64,000 bases of DNA, taken from contig CM041465.1 in assembly GCA_023213395.1 (NCBI GenBank), forward strand, positions 80,049,741 through 80,113,740. Direction: 5' to 3'. The stretch comes from Cycas panzhihuaensis (Eukaryota > Cycadophyta). A program made the translations under genes and the position numbers. The notes below the pieces were generated by a model. The model was given only the letters and a program-made list of their open reading frames with translations. It was not told where the DNA came from and made no database searches. Shown here piece after piece: positions 1 through 12,229 of the stretch; the first letter of the stretch is position 1, and the number at the start of each line of letters is the position of its first letter.

Positions 1-320
1 TGGGATATTCTATAGGTTTGTTTTCCCCCCATGGTTTATGCTTATTATATTATAATATTGTGAGGTAGTATCTTATAAAATTATGTCTATATAGACTTCT
101 ATAAAGCTACATATAAAAGAGTTGGTTAAGTGGATGAGAAGAGAGTTGAGATTTTCTCTTTATAATTTTTTAACTACTATTTAGATTAATAAAATGGTCT
201 ATATTTGATCTCAATCTCTAGTTGTTTCTTATTAATGTACTTAGATTTTGTTAGTTATTTACTTTTTATATTCATTTCAGCTTTTGTTATGGCATTATTT
301 TTATTTATTATTTCTCTTCA
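1..320 (+). repeat. 5' LTR of C1, 3' portion only
   Basis: Aligns with the second half of the LTR at 3982-4477, including the shared GGTTTATGC block, the TGAGGTAGTAT-like block and the TTAATAAAAT polyadenylation-like stretch. Just downstream, 322-333 reads like a decayed initiator-Met primer binding site (TTAGTATTAAAAC against TGGTATTAGAGC). The right boundary is approximate. Confidence 0.75.
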
Positions 321-469
321 TTTAGTATTAAAACTAGTATTTTAACTTTATAAGAAGTCATTTGTTGAGTAGAAGTTTTATGTAGTAAACTTGTGTGCAA
401 AGATTATGGTAAGTACTACAAGGATAGAGATTAAAATGTTAATAGCTAGAACTTTGAGCAATAAAAACT

Positions 470-1150
470 AAAGATAAAATACATTCTCTTCAAGAAAGAT
501 CAGTGGATCCTTGTGGCAGAAACAAAGCTTGCAAATATGGCGAATGATGTCTAGAACAAGCATAATAAGAAGGTAATCGATTCCATAAGATTATACCTTT
601 TAGATATGGTATTATTGAATATTAATTCAAAATCTATGACCAAAGATTTGTAGAATAAATTAGGATCTTTGTATTAGATAAAGTCCCTAGTTAATAAGCT
701 ATTTCTTTATAAAAAGTTATATTTACTCAAGATGAGTTATAGAGATATGGTTACAGATTATCTCATATCATTTAACACCATGGTAAGCCAAATTATTTTA
801 GTTGGGATAATAATATCCAAAGAAGAAAGGTGTATTACCCTGTTGTATTTACTGCCTGATTCTTGGGACAACCTTGTAATGGCAATCACGAATGCAACTA
901 CTACCACCTTGAAGTTAGATAAAGTTATTACTACTTTATTTTCAAAAGAGATAAGATAAAAATCCTTTAAAAATCATATAAAAGAGGCATTAACAGTGAG
1001 ACGATGTGTATTGAATCATGATCAACAAAGGCCTAGGTATAGGAAATCAAAATCTAGAGAAAATTTTGAATCTCTAAGTAGAGGTTCGTTGGTATATTGA
1101 AGATGTGGGAAGATTAACCATTTCAAGAGTTAATGTAGAGCTAAGGTTGA
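470..1150 (+). pseudogene. C1 gag remnant (copia capsid, decayed zinc knuckle)
   Basis: The capsid-like part is best seen at 732-956, where LLYLLPDSWDNLVMAI matches the copia Gag (UBN2) motif LxxLPxSWxxLxxxI. Around 1095-1140 a frame reads CGKINHFKS-stop-C, a CCHC zinc knuckle whose first Cys is unclear and which carries a stop. Upstream, gag homology continues to about 470 with several stops and shifts. Copia Gag forms the cytoplasmic virus-like particle, but this copy cannot encode a full protein. Family assignment is firm and the ends are approximate. Confidence 0.75.
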
Positions 1151-3981
1151 TAAGGATAAGCCACTTGAAGCTACTTCTTCGATTGTAATAAAGGCCTTCA
1201 ATGAAGTTGAAGATAATGTTTATTTGGCTATCCTAAGTAACATGTTAAATGTTGAATCTTGGTTAATTAACTTTAGTTTCTTACTTTATATTACTGTCCA
1301 TAGAGAGTGATTTTGTGAATACAAAAGTATTGATGGAGGTGAAGTATTCTTTAGAGACCATTACCTATATAAAATCATGGGTCATGGAAGGATGAAGGTT
1401 TAGTATGGGGATAGAAGGATTAAAATTATCTATAACGTAAGTCATATTCATAGTTTAATCATGAGCCTATTATCTATCAGTCAATTCGACGATATAGGAA
1501 TTAAAGTGACTTTCGATAAAGATAGTTGTAGAATGGTTTAAGAATTATTGGTGCTAGTAAGAGGGTCCAATTTGGAACATTGTATAAGCTTGATGCTAGC
1601 ATAATATCGTTGGTAGTTGTAGCCTAGCATTTATAGAATATAATAATAATATAGGTGGTATCTAAGTATTATTGATAGGTAAGACTATGACATGGCATTA
1701 AAAAATGGGCCATATTAGAGAAAAAAACCTCCATAATTTATTTTTCAAAGGCATGGATGAAGATATCTCTAAGATTAATAGCTCTTTTGATTTTAATTTC
1801 TGTAAGCATTATATTTATGGTAAACATAATCATGTAAGTTTTATTTCTAGCTCAAAGAGAGCAAAGAGGATTCTATGATTAGTGCACAATGATGTTTATA
1901 TACTCATTCATGTATCCTCTTTAAGTGGGTTTAGGTATTTTATCTTATTCATTGATGATTTCTCAAAAACGATACAGTTGTATTTTCTTAAGCAAAAATT
2001 TGAGGTTTTCAATGGATTCAAGAAATTTAAGGCCTTAGTAAAAAATCAAAGTGATAGGAGGATCAAGGTATTGACAACTGATAATGGAAGATAACTCCTT
2101 ATATACTACAACAAAATGGAGTTGTTGGAAAGATGAGTATGACCTTGTTAGAGAGATCGAGGAGTATGCTAAGTACTACTAGTTTAGAGAAGAAATTTTA
2201 CATTGAGACTATAATGACTATAAGCTATTTAATAAATAGATCATTGATGATTGATTTAGTGAACAAAATATATGAAGAAGCATGGTTTGATAAGGAACCA
2301 TCTCTTGGTCACCTCAAGAGTGTTTGGTTGCGAAGATTTTATACATTTTCCTAGCCTGTAGAGGATGAAGTTTGATTTTAAAGTATAAAAGTTTATTTTT
2401 ATTGGATATAATAATAGTATAAAGGGGTATAAGCTTTATAACTTTGAATAATATAAAGTTGTATAGCTATGATATCCTTATAGAGGAGTTTAAGTCTCTA
2501 AATAAGAAAGAAGAGTGAAAGGAAGAAAATTCTAAGAAGGTATAATTCAAGACAGGAGATAAAGATTCTAAATTAGAATATGAGGTATCTGAAGAGGATG
2601 AACTAGTTAAAGAGGTGGCCCAATCTTAAGAATCCCCTATTTTGAGAAGATCAACTCATTAGAAAAGACAACCTAATAGGTATATTCTTGAAGGCTTTCT
2701 TCATTCCCTAATTATTTTATTTGTTGTAGGTGATGATTCATGTATTGTTTAAGATGATCTTAAGTCAAAAGAGAGCCAACTCTAAAATAAGGCCATGGAA
2801 GAAGAAATGATGGCCTTGGATAAGAATGCAATATGGTATTTGGTGAATATATCCAATGGTAGAAAACCTATTGATAATGAATGGATCTTCAAGAAGAAGT
2901 TTTATACAAATAATATTATGAAAAGTTATAAAGCCTACTTGGTAGTAAATGGTTATTCCCCAATAAAAGAAATAGATTTTAATGAGGTGTTTTCTCTTAT
3001 TAGAAAGATAACTTTATTTATATTTCTATTTTCTATAATAGTTATCTATAACCTTAAGGTGGATTAAATGGATGTGAAGGTAAGAAAAAATTAGTGTATA
3101 GGTTGAAAAGCTCATTATATGGCTATAAATAGTTGCTAAGGATGTAGTGTAAAAAAAATGATTATCATATATCAGTAGATGGCTTTGTGCACAATAAGTC
3201 TAATTTTTGTATCTATTTTAAATAAGTTGGTGATCTCTTTATTATTTTAGTTTTATATGTTGATGATAAATTATTAATAAGTAATAATAAAGGAATGAAC
3301 CAACTTGTGAAGGCCCAATTAGCATTTCATTTTGAGATGGACCTTAGTGTTGTACATTTCATTTTAGGAATTAGAATTAAGAGATATAGTAAAAAAATAA
3401 AGATTTGGCTCAGCCAAAGGAAATAATTTAGAATGAAATAATGTAGAATAATCAATGTTTCTTTCTATTTTGGTTTTAAATAATTAGCTAAGAAATGCCT
3501 AAAGACTCACTAGGATGTTGAGAACATGGCCTTTGTTCCATATGCAAATATAGTTAAAAGTTTGATGTATGCAATGGTTTGTACTTAGCCAAACATTATC
3601 CATGTAATGGGAGTTGTTAGTAGATATATGTTGAACCTAGGTAGTGAGTATTAGGTTGTTATAAAACTATTTTTTAGGTATTTATAAGGCATATTAGACT
3701 ATGAAATTTACTACCAAGGAGTTCCCATAGAGAGTAGAATAATGGATCTGAAAGAATTTACTAATATTGATTAAGTGAGAGATCTTAATAATAGAAAATC
3801 TATAAATAGGTATGTGTTTACCCTCTATGATAGTGTAGTTAACTAGATGATCAAGAGATAACAAGTTATTATACTTTTAAGAATAAAACATAGTATATAG
3901 TAACTACTCATACATGTAAAGAAGTTATGTAATTATAAAAATTATGTATAGATATTGGCTTTAAGCAAGATGTTGTGATGA
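1150..3981 (+). pseudogene. C1 pol remnant: protease, integrase, RT, RNase H
   Basis: Near 1255 ESWLINFSF replaces the usual SWLIDSGAS, so the protease Asp is lost. A pre-integrase stretch (HIREKNLHNLFFKGM) lies near 1700. The integrase core follows at 1882-2094 with VHNDVY, FIDDFSK and TTDNG; it then stops, and the TPQQNGVVER-type segment resumes at about 2105 with the part containing the catalytic Glu missing. RT begins at 2795 (EMMALDKNAIWYLV, KPIDNEWIFKKK) and decays after 3067. RNase H-like text (HTCKEVM) reaches the 3' LTR directly. The enzyme set cuts, copies and inserts the element in an intact copy; this one is dead. Confidence 0.82.
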
Positions 3982-4477
3982 TGTTGGATATGTTGAACAC
4001 TTTGCAAATATTATATAGGTATAGGCTTTACACCCAAGCCCTTTTTATAGGATCCAAGGGTTCAATATAAGTCCCCTAGTTGGGAGGTCTAGAGGGCCAA
4101 TGACCCCCTAGGCAAGGGTTTGGGGGCAAGAGACCCTAAGAAACATTTTTGGGTGTCTTATGCGGGTCTTTTTTGGCCTATGGTTTATGCCCATTGTATT
4201 GTAAAACAATAAGGTAGTATTTTGTAAAGTTATGTCTATATATTCTTATATAATGATATATGTAAAAGGTTGGATGAGTCTTTGATGAGTTGATCTGAAG
4301 AGTTGGGGTTTTTATTGATGTAATTCTTTAACTAATGCCTGGATTAATAAAATATCTATGCTTAGCTTGAATCTCTTGGTGTTCTTTATTGTGTGCTTAA
4401 TTTGTTTATGATATTTATTTTTTGTATGGTTTAGAATTCTATTAATACATTACTTTTACAGTTACATTTTCTCTTTA
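3982..4477 (+). repeat. 3' LTR of C1 (about 496 bp)
   Basis: Starts TGTTGGATATG immediately after the RNase H remnant. Its second half aligns with 1-320 and its first 70 bases with 12114-12215 (shared TTACACCCAAGCC). The right end is set near TTTCTCTTTA by comparison with the 5' copy and could shift by several bases. Confidence 0.75.
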
Positions 4478-4532
4478 GATGATAGATTATGAAAGTCAAA
4501 GTACAAATCATTTAGTAAGGAATCTCACTTTT
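4478..4532. other. Short remnant between C1 and C2, no gene seen
   Basis: Left flank of the C2 insertion. The last five bases (4528-4532, CTTTT) are the left TSD of C2. The sequence was once continuous with 11881 onward. Confidence 0.6.
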
Positions 4533-4918
4533 TGTTAGATTAGCATCAAGATCTAATATCAACGTGCATTCAGTAATATAACTCAATCAAGAAAATTAAA
4601 CTACACAAATGAGATCAAATATGAATAAATATACTAAGAAAAAGACTATGGGCAAATTAGTTATACCATGCATCTCTATTCTAGCAAAACTTCCATATGA
4701 ATAAAATCTAATGTACAAATATGAGGTGTGGTGCTTAATTTATAAGCATACCACATATATTTACATTAATACTATTGGCTAACATATCAACAAAGGTGGT
4801 GGACTTGGCTCAACTTTATATTATGATTAAATTATAGTAAGGGGTCTCACCTAATATATATAACACACAAGTATGCAAGTGTTACATTGTAATGAATAGG
4901 TCATTATAAGTTTTAACA
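4533..4918 (-). repeat. 3' LTR of C2 (386 bp)
   Basis: On the minus strand it starts TGTTAAAACTTATAATGACC and ends CTAATCTAACA. The adjoining bases 4919-4927 read AAGGAAGGG on the minus strand, a polypurine tract, which shows that this is the 3' copy. Confidence 0.9.
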
Positions 4919-6370
4919 CCCTTCCTTAATGATAACTTCATCATGTTTAATGCTGAGGTCATGCCGAAACTATTTAAATTTTGGTTTACTAAGTTCTTTG
5001 GTAAAAATGTCTATAACTTGGTCCTTAATTAGTCGGTAAACAAGATCTGCTTCTCTATTTTGAATATGCCCATGGATGAAGTGATGACAGACCTCTATGT
5101 GCTTGGTTCTAGCATGGAAAACTAGATTCTTCATCATCTTCAATACACTCTAGTTGTTATAGTAGAGAATGGTAGATGCAGTCTATTAAAGTCCAAGCTC
5201 TATAAGAATCCTTCTAAGCTAGATCAACTCTATAGTGGCGTGTTGGACAACTACTTTATATTTAGCTTCAGTAGAGGAAATAACAACATTTGGCTACTTC
5301 TTGTAACTCTAAGAGATTACTATTGAATCCATGTTAAAATAGTATCTTAAGGTTGAGTGGTATATATCTTAGTAACTTGCCTAGTCAGCATTTGTATGTT
5401 CTTTTAGGGTAGGAGATTTAATTTGGTTATAGTCAAGTCCAAACTAATGTGTGTTGTGAATTTATTTGAGAATCCTAGTTGTGCTTTCTAATGGGATGCT
5501 TTAGGATTTGATATATACTTAGAATAGATCCTGACTATATAAGATATATCTAGGGGAGTATGTGTGAGATAGATGAGACTCTCAACTAACTACTAGTACA
5601 AAGTGGGATTAAGTGGTTTACCTTGCTTGTTTAGATTTAGCTTGGTTCTTGTTTCCATAGGAATTGGTGCTAGCTTATAATTCGTCATCCTAAACCATTG
5701 TAAGAGTTTATTGGCATATTTTGATTGAGATAAGAAGATGTGACTTGGTTCCTACCAAACTTTAATTCCAAGGAAATAATGGAGCAACCTAAGATCTACC
5801 ATCTTAAAGTTGCTTTTTAGTTTATATTATATCCAAGTTATTCCTTTAGTGTCATTGACTGTAATTGCTAAATCAACCACATAAAGAATAATAATAGTAA
5901 TGAAGTTTTCTCTAACCCAACTGTACAAGTTTGAATCAGAGGTTTAATGATAGAATCCATGTTGAGAGAAAATAACATCGATTTTTGTATACCAAACATA
6001 TGATAATAGTTTTAGTCTATATAAGGCTTTCTTAAGCTTACAAATTAAGTGTTCTTTATGAGGAACAACATAACCATGATGTTGCTTTAAGAAAACCTCT
6101 TATGTGATCTCTCCATTGAGAAAAACACTCTTCATATCTATTTGGTAGATTGGTCAGTTGAATTGGGCTACTAATAACATCACTAAATGAAATGTAGTCA
6201 TATTGGCTACCGGCATAAAGGTTTTATCTTAGTTTATTCCCTTCTATTATTTGAAACTTTTTGCAGTAAGATAAGATTTATGATACTTGACAATATTGTC
6301 TATATAGAACTTAGTTTTATATAACTATCAATAATTAATTGGCTTTTTTCCAAGTGGGAGTTCTGTCAGC
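4919..6370 (-). pseudogene. C2 reverse transcriptase and RNase H remnant
   Basis: Minus-strand translation gives copia RT blocks: IYQIDMKSVFLNGEI near 6150, HLICKLKKALYRLK near 6040 and LYVVDLAITVND near 5890, where the catalytic YVDD has become YVVD. It continues with LHYFLGIKV and a later RNase H end resembling RTKHIEVCHHFIHGHI near 5080, the usual copia RNase H tail. Stops are frequent. In an intact element this part copies the RNA into DNA inside the particle. Family call is firm; exact ends are approximate. Confidence 0.82.
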
Positions 6371-7720
6371 TCCAAAGTTCCATGTTTCAGGTGGAGTTCA
6401 TCTCTTCATCCATAGTTACTTTCCATATTTGGTCTTTGGCTACCTCCTTAAACATGGAAGGATTAGGGGTTTCTAAGACACGTGCCACTTGGACAAAGTT
6501 TGTGGAGTGTCTCATCTTTAATGCTCATTTGGTAGTTATGGGAGGAGGAGGGGTATCCTTTAACAATTGTTGAATCCACTCAAGAGGTGGCTAAATATTA
6601 GTGACTTCTACTTAAAGGTCATTAACTAAAATATATGGCATGGAGGTGGTTGCATCTAATATAGTCATTAAAGCTACTAGATCTAAAGATAAACTTGGTA
6701 TGTAGGTGAATGTAAGTGTTAATGACTCTAGAATTGGTGCAAGAGGTACTTCAAATGCACAAATATCATCTTCCACTACATACTAATATTTTGAGGAATC
6801 CAAGTCCTGCGTATCTTCAATAAAAATAACATCTTGAGTAGTAGGCTTAGTTTTCAATAACGACAAATACTTTGTAGGCTTTACAACTAAGTACATAGCT
6901 AAGGAAGATTCACTTTAGGCTTTTATCATCTAACTTATTTCTATTCTCCTTTGGAACAAGTTTATATATCATGCATCTGAATATTTTTAAATGTGTAATA
7001 GTTGGTTTTAAGTCCTGATCAAGCCTCCTTAGGAGTGATGTTCCTAACTACAATAGTAGAACTTTTCTTTATTACATAAGCAATTGCCATGATGCTATTG
7101 GCTCCAAATCTTGTAGTAAGATTGCCATTACTTAACATAGCTTTTGCTTTATTCATCAATGTTTGGTTTATTCTCTTAACTACACCATTTTGTTGAGGTA
7201 TGTGAGGTTCTAAGAATTAGTGTTTGATGCCATATTATTTGCATAAATTAATGAATTAATTTGATATATACTCCCCTCCATTATTTGATTTAAGGATCTT
7301 AATACTCATACTACTTTTATTCTTTATCTTTATTTTAAATTCTTTAAATTAATCAAGGGCATAGTACTTATTCCTTAGGAAGTAGACCCACATTTTCCTG
7401 GAATAATCATTTATAAATTCCATGAAAAATAGGATACCATTGAGAGATTAAATTAACATAGGCCCATAAATATCTGAATAGACCAATTCTAATGGTTCAA
7501 AGGCTTTCCATACATTTTTAGATAGGAATTTTTCTCTTTGTTATTTTCCCATTAGGCATGCCTCATAAATGTATTTATTTCTCTTGATCTTAGGAAGTCC
7601 ATGTACTATATGACACCTAAACTTGAGATTTAAACTCTGCATATTTAGGTGACCAAGTCATTGATGCCATAGTTGGTATCTAGCATTATTTGAGGTAGAT
7701 TTTTCATCTGGATAGGAGTA
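6370..7720 (-). pseudogene. C2 integrase remnant and linker to RT
   Basis: From high to low coordinates: pre-integrase text (LWHQ-stop-LGHLNMQSL near 7660), a Cys-bearing KYIYEACLMGK block, VYSDIYGPM (first catalytic Asp kept), FINDYSRKMWVYF (usual FIDDYSRK, Asp to Asn), SNNGGEYIS (usual SDNGGEY, second catalytic Asp replaced by Asn) and PQQNGVVKR. The Asp to Asn changes fit G to A transitions. The part below about 6930 is a poorly conserved linker before RT. An open frame on the other strand at 6382-6573 has no support. Confidence 0.8.
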
Positions 7721-7729
7721 TTCACCTTA

Positions 7730-9588
7730 TTCTTAGACATAAGGTTGGTCCTCTACTATCATATCTTTTTCCTTATGAAGTTGGGTATTTTGAGCCATTG
7801 AACATGATTCTATTAGTGGATTAATGGTTAGGGGAATATCATTAAACTTGTATAAGCCACTATCTTTATATCCTATTACCACAAGTTGTCCAGTAGCATG
7901 ATCAATGATAGTGTAGATGCCTTAACTGAAGAGGACATCTAGATTCTACTTGTTGATTTGGCTAATAAAAAGCAAGTTCATATTCATGCCTAGAACTAAA
8001 AACATACTATTCATGTGATGTCTAATTCTGGAGTCTTTTAAAGTAATTAGAGCCCTTCCAATTATAGTCATATCATAGGTAAGGTTATTTCCAAATGTGA
8101 CTATTTGAGTGTTGATTAAATAGGTTTCCTCTAATATGTTTTCTATTTTAGTCATGTGACGCGTGGCACTTAAAGCAAGTAACCAATAGTTATCACAATA
8201 TTGAGATGAAAATGCTATAAAGAATAAGTTTTAAGAGGAGGTATCTTGAGTGTCTATCACATTGCCTCCTTGTTGAGTGATAGGGTTGTTCCTTAGATTT
8301 CTACGTAGGAATCATTATCTATTTTATTAGTATTGATTCTGATTTAGTCTATGATTCTAATTCTATTGATAGAATTTGCCTGGTTGTTGGTATGATGACC
8401 TTTCTTGTGGATAGACAGGGCCTCCTCATTAAGGAATGGGACCTCTTTGTTATAAGTAAGGGGCTCCTTATTGAAGAATATGGCCTTCTTATTGTAAATA
8501 AGGGGCTCCTTATTGAGGGCATAGTTCTCCTTGTTGATAGGTAGGTCTGCCTTGTTGATAGTTAGGTGTTCCTTATTAAAAGTTGGGTGATCCTTATTAG
8601 AAGCTAGGTCTATATGATTATCCCCTTTGATTTTGTAGTATTTAAAGATCAACTTGTCTTCTCTTACATTCAATAACTAGATGGCTATTTTTTCTATAAT
8701 ATAAATAGGTACATTTGGTCTACACTGTTGATTTCTTTGTGATTGAGGTTGTGGTGATTAATGGGTCTATTAAAAATTTTAAAAGGAAGTACCAACTTTT
8801 TGTGATTCTTAGTAAGTTAGTGGTTAACTTGTCTTTAGTAATATGTCTAAGGAGTTAAGTTGTTAAGCAAGAATTTGTAGTTAATTTGGCTGCTAAGTTG
8901 GTTGTTGAATAGTCTTTCCTCTCTCTGAATTCCTAACAACAAATATAGGGGATGAATTAGAGGTAGATGTTACTTATTAGTAGTTGAGGATGTTCTCTTC
9001 TCTTAGCAAGAGTCCTTTAAATATAATAAAGTTTATTTTAGTGTAATTATCATAAAGTTTAGAAACGAAGCTATTATATTTGATAGGGAGGATATTAAGG
9101 ATGTTCGATATAAGGTCATGATCTGATGGAGGTACACAAAGGATTATTAGTTGATTTCTTATTCTCTTGACGTCAATAAAGTGAGCAATTACATCTTCAG
9201 TAAAAGGGATTCTAAATAGATATGCTTTTAGGGTCAAAGATCTTAACTCATCTTTCCTCTAGTACAGGGAGCATAAGATGCTCCAGGCTTCGTGAGAGGT
9301 TTGTGCAATTTCTATATTATGATCTATTTGATATTCTATAGCCAAGTAGATGAAAGATAAAGCTATATTATCCTTAGCTTTGAAGTTGGCTAAGGTAATT
9401 GGATCGGGTGGAATGACAATATTAGGATCATTAGGATCTTAGGTAGGTATAGGTAGAGGAATACCACCATTGACATAACTCCAATAGTCATTTATGATGA
9501 GGAGGTTCTTCACTTATTTCTTCCAAGGAATAAAATTATTTAGGCCATTAAGTTTAATGGTATTAGATAGGAGCATTTGGGCTACCAT
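7730..9588 (-). pseudogene. C2 gag and protease remnant
   Basis: The start is set at the minus-strand ATG at 9588 (MVAQMLL...LNGLNNFIPWK), matching the copia Gag N-terminus KLNGxNYxxWK. The frame 9237-8977 continues with capsid text (LILCVPPSDHDLISNIL...YNSFVSKL). A tandem heptad stretch lies at 8397-8606. The protease side (8155-7946) reads TFGNNLTYDMTIIGRALI and ends with FLVLGMNMNLLFISQ, the usual VLHVPxLxxNLLSVSQ block before pre-integrase. The protease catalytic motif is not recognisable. Stops interrupt throughout. Confidence 0.78.
8397..8606 (-). repeat. Ten 21-bp tandem repeats inside C2 gag
   Basis: Ten consecutive 21-base units run without gap. Read on the minus strand in the gag frame each gives a heptapeptide near YQQGxPT (for example NYQQGRP and TYQQGEL). 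Several units have CAA/CAG changed to stops. The length is a multiple of three, so the array was translated in the ancestor as a Gln-rich linker of Gag. Confidence 0.8.
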
Positions 9589-11497
9589 ATTTGAAGTGCC
9601 CTTTAATTTTAATTCTTTTGTACTTGTGTTTTATCCACTTAAGAGATTACTATTATAGAATTCTATATTTATGGGTCTCCAAAGAAACTCTTCACCTGCT
9701 TATAAGTGGTAATAAGGGATCCTATATACTGATATATGAGCTCAAGACTCTATATATCTTAGTATGTAGGCTATTAAGAAGGTTAAATACCCCTCTAATT
9801 TGTTGGTCCACCTACATTGGACTTATACCTAGTGACAGATCTAGCTAAGATCTACAACCAAGGCACTCATCTTCTTTGAGTCTAGCCTAATCTCCAAATA
9901 CTAAAAGATAAGTTTACTATCTCAACTTACTACTTAATACACCTTATAGGTAATGATTTCCTCTAATATCTATAAAATTTAAGGAATTTCAAAGACGTAT
10001 ACAGAGTAGTAACTTCAGGGGTCCTCATTATTCCCCTTGTAAGGTTGGTATGATTTTGTTTATAGATTTAAGATTATTTTTATTAATCTTTCAAGTTGAA
10101 GATGGATTTTAATATATTCTTACTTATAAACAAGGTTCTTTTTAATAAAGAAAACTAGAAAATAAAAGGAAATATAAAAATTAAAATGAGATTATAGGGT
10201 TTAGAGAGCTCTTTGATGGACTTTATTCTAAGAAGATCCACCTCAATCCTTTAAGAAGAACACTTATAATAATCAAACTACAAACACTTATTAACTTAAA
10301 AATTATATTAGAATGGCCTACTAATAGATACTAATAGCATACAACATCAAGAAATCTTATGAAAAATAAAATATAAGCCTTCAATTAATAAATTAGGGCT
10401 CATGATTGCTTAAACAAAAAGTTAAATTTAAGCAACTTAAAATCCCTATAAAACGAGCTTAAATCAAGCTAGAAATTGCTTCAGTCCAAATTTGATTCTT
10501 TGTTGAAAAGTTATAGTAAAAATTATGACATGTACCCTTTGTGATAAAAAATTTAAATGGGGATGGCTTAAGCCCCCTTTGCTAGCTAGTCCCCAGTCTT
10601 AAAGTGGCTGCATGTGACCACAAGCTAGACTATAGAGAGGAAGTAAGACCTAAAAACTTATTAAATATGGCCTACATTTTTTGATTAATTAAAAATTATA
10701 AAAGATAATTTATAATATTTTACATCCATTTTTATGATAAAAATATGGTCATATGAAGTGACATATGATCATTTAATTATCTCCCAAGTGTAGAATTCAA
10801 ATTTGAATTAAATCCAATTTGATTTAACTTAAACTTTATGAAAAATAAAGTTAAAAAAAAAAAAAAGGAGTTTGAGAGCCATACAACTTTCATAACTTGT
10901 ACATGACTTTCCAAAGAGAATGGGTATGAATCAAGCCTAAGATCTTTTTGTGTTTGCTTCTATTTCATCTTGAATAGTATTGAAGGATTATGGCACCTCC
11001 TTATTGATACTCTTTAGGTTGTTATAGAGAGAAATGGGCTCAAATAGGCTTGTAAAATTCATACAACTATCTAGGGTTAAATGATTGAAAATAATCACAG
11101 AAACTTCTTGCAATTACTTAGAACAATAGCTGGGCAGCTTCAAAGGACTACCAGAGGTGATGGATCTTTGTTTAAGAGCAAATTGGAACCTACACGAATG
11201 GATTTAAGGTTGAAATAAGGGCCAAACAGAGGAATGGGGAGTCATTTTGGCTAAAAATAGAACTAGGAGACCTTTGGACTATAATGGGTCTGAAAATCTA
11301 TACCTTGAGGCTGATATGAGTTGAAAACTACCCACACTAACATTAGCTTTACTGATGGATACTAAATATTATGAAAAAAATCTTAAAAAATGTTGTGAAC
11401 AAGGTGCAATTTTGGAAAACAAGCCTCTTTCTCTCATAAATCTCATAAAATATCAATGAAAAATATACATAAGATCTAATATTAGATTAGCATATCA
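9589..11497 (-). other. C2 leader between 5' LTR and gag
   Basis: About 1.9 kb without a convincing reading frame, AT-rich, with an A run at 10852-10866. Its position between the 5' LTR and the gag start makes it the untranslated leader. The bases next to the LTR do not give a clear initiator-Met primer site. An unrecognised insertion in this stretch cannot be excluded, because the leader is long for a copia element. Confidence 0.6.
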
Positions 11498-11875
11498 TGT
11501 TAGATTAGCATCAAGATCTAATACTAATGTGCATTCAACAATATAACTCAATAAAGTAAATTAAACCACACAAATGAGATTAAACATGAATAAATATAAT
11601 TAGTAAAGAGCTATAGATAAATCAGTTGCATCATACATCTCTATTCCAAAAGAGCATCTGCATGAATACAATTTAATGTATAAATGTGATGTGTGGTGCT
11701 TAATTTATAAGCAGACTATAAATATTTACATCAATACTATTAGCTGACATATCGGCAAAGGTGGCAAACCTGACTCAAATTTACATTATGATTAAATTAC
11801 AATAATGGGTCTCACCTAATATACATAATACACAAGTATTACATTGTAATGAAGGGGTCATTACAAGATTTAACA
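11498..11875 (-). repeat. 5' LTR of C2 (378 bp)
   Basis: Same ends and order as 4533-4918 with scattered substitutions and a few indels. The outer end at 11875 is followed by the TSD CTTTT (11876-11880). Confidence 0.9.
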
Positions 11876-12229
11876 CTTTTCATGCTTGGTCAAAGTATAT
11901 CAATGTTTAGTTTAATTTTCTGATAGAAATGGCTGACTCTAACAATTTGGACATGTAAAAGGTTACTACAAAAGAGAATATTATAAGCTCATTAACCAAG
12001 GCTATTAGTACAAAAAAGTTTAATTGGTAGAGAAAAATAATGGTTGTTTGTGATTTTGGTATTCATTAATTACATATATAGATATTTTATAAATTATTCA
12101 ATAAGTGGGAGATTATTAGATATGTTGTGAACACTAAGTAAGTATTAATGGTTATAGGAGTTACACCCAAGCCTCTTTTGCCCATGGTTTATGGCCATTA
12201 CATTATATGGCTACATCTTATTAGTAGAA
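11876..12229 (+). repeat. Copia remnant C1b: 3' internal end, PPT and LTR start
   Basis: This is the right flank of C2. 11881-12104 is AT-rich with no readable domain. 12105-12113 is purine-rich (GTGGGAGAT), a polypurine tract. From 12114 the text TATTAGATATG aligns with the C1 LTR start at 3982 and stays alignable to about 12215 (TTACACCCAAGCC, ATGGTTTATG). The LTR is cut at 12229 by the G1 insertion. Confidence 0.65.

Larger units (their letters stand above)
1..4477 (+). mobile_element. Ty1/copia retrotransposon C1 (left end outside window, decayed)
   Basis: The order is partial 5' LTR, gag, protease remnant, integrase, reverse transcriptase, RNase H and 3' LTR, which is the Ty1/copia order. 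The two LTR copies (1-320 and 3982-4477) align end to end over the part present. The coding region carries many stops and frameshifts and at least one internal deletion, so it is not functional. A related LTR at 12114-12229 shows that the family is repeated nearby. The left end and TSD lie outside the window. Confidence 0.88.
4533..11875 (-). mobile_element. Complete Ty1/copia retrotransposon C2 with TSD CTTTT
   Basis: Two LTRs (4533-4918 and 11498-11875) both begin TGTTAGATTAG on the plus strand and end in TTAACA. They enclose a minus-strand copia coding region in the order gag, protease, integrase, RT, RNase H. The five bases outside each end are identical (4528-4532 and 11876-11880, CTTTT), which is the integrase signature of one insertion. 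Total length is 7343 bp. All genes carry stops, so the copy is dead though structurally whole. Confidence 0.92.

Noticed and set aside
6382-6573. Plus-strand frame with a Gly run
   Set aside because: Opposite strand of C2 pol; no recognisable motif.
8397-8606. Regular repeats considered as a CRISPR array
   Set aside because: Contiguous 21-bp units with no spacers, in frame within a eukaryotic gag.
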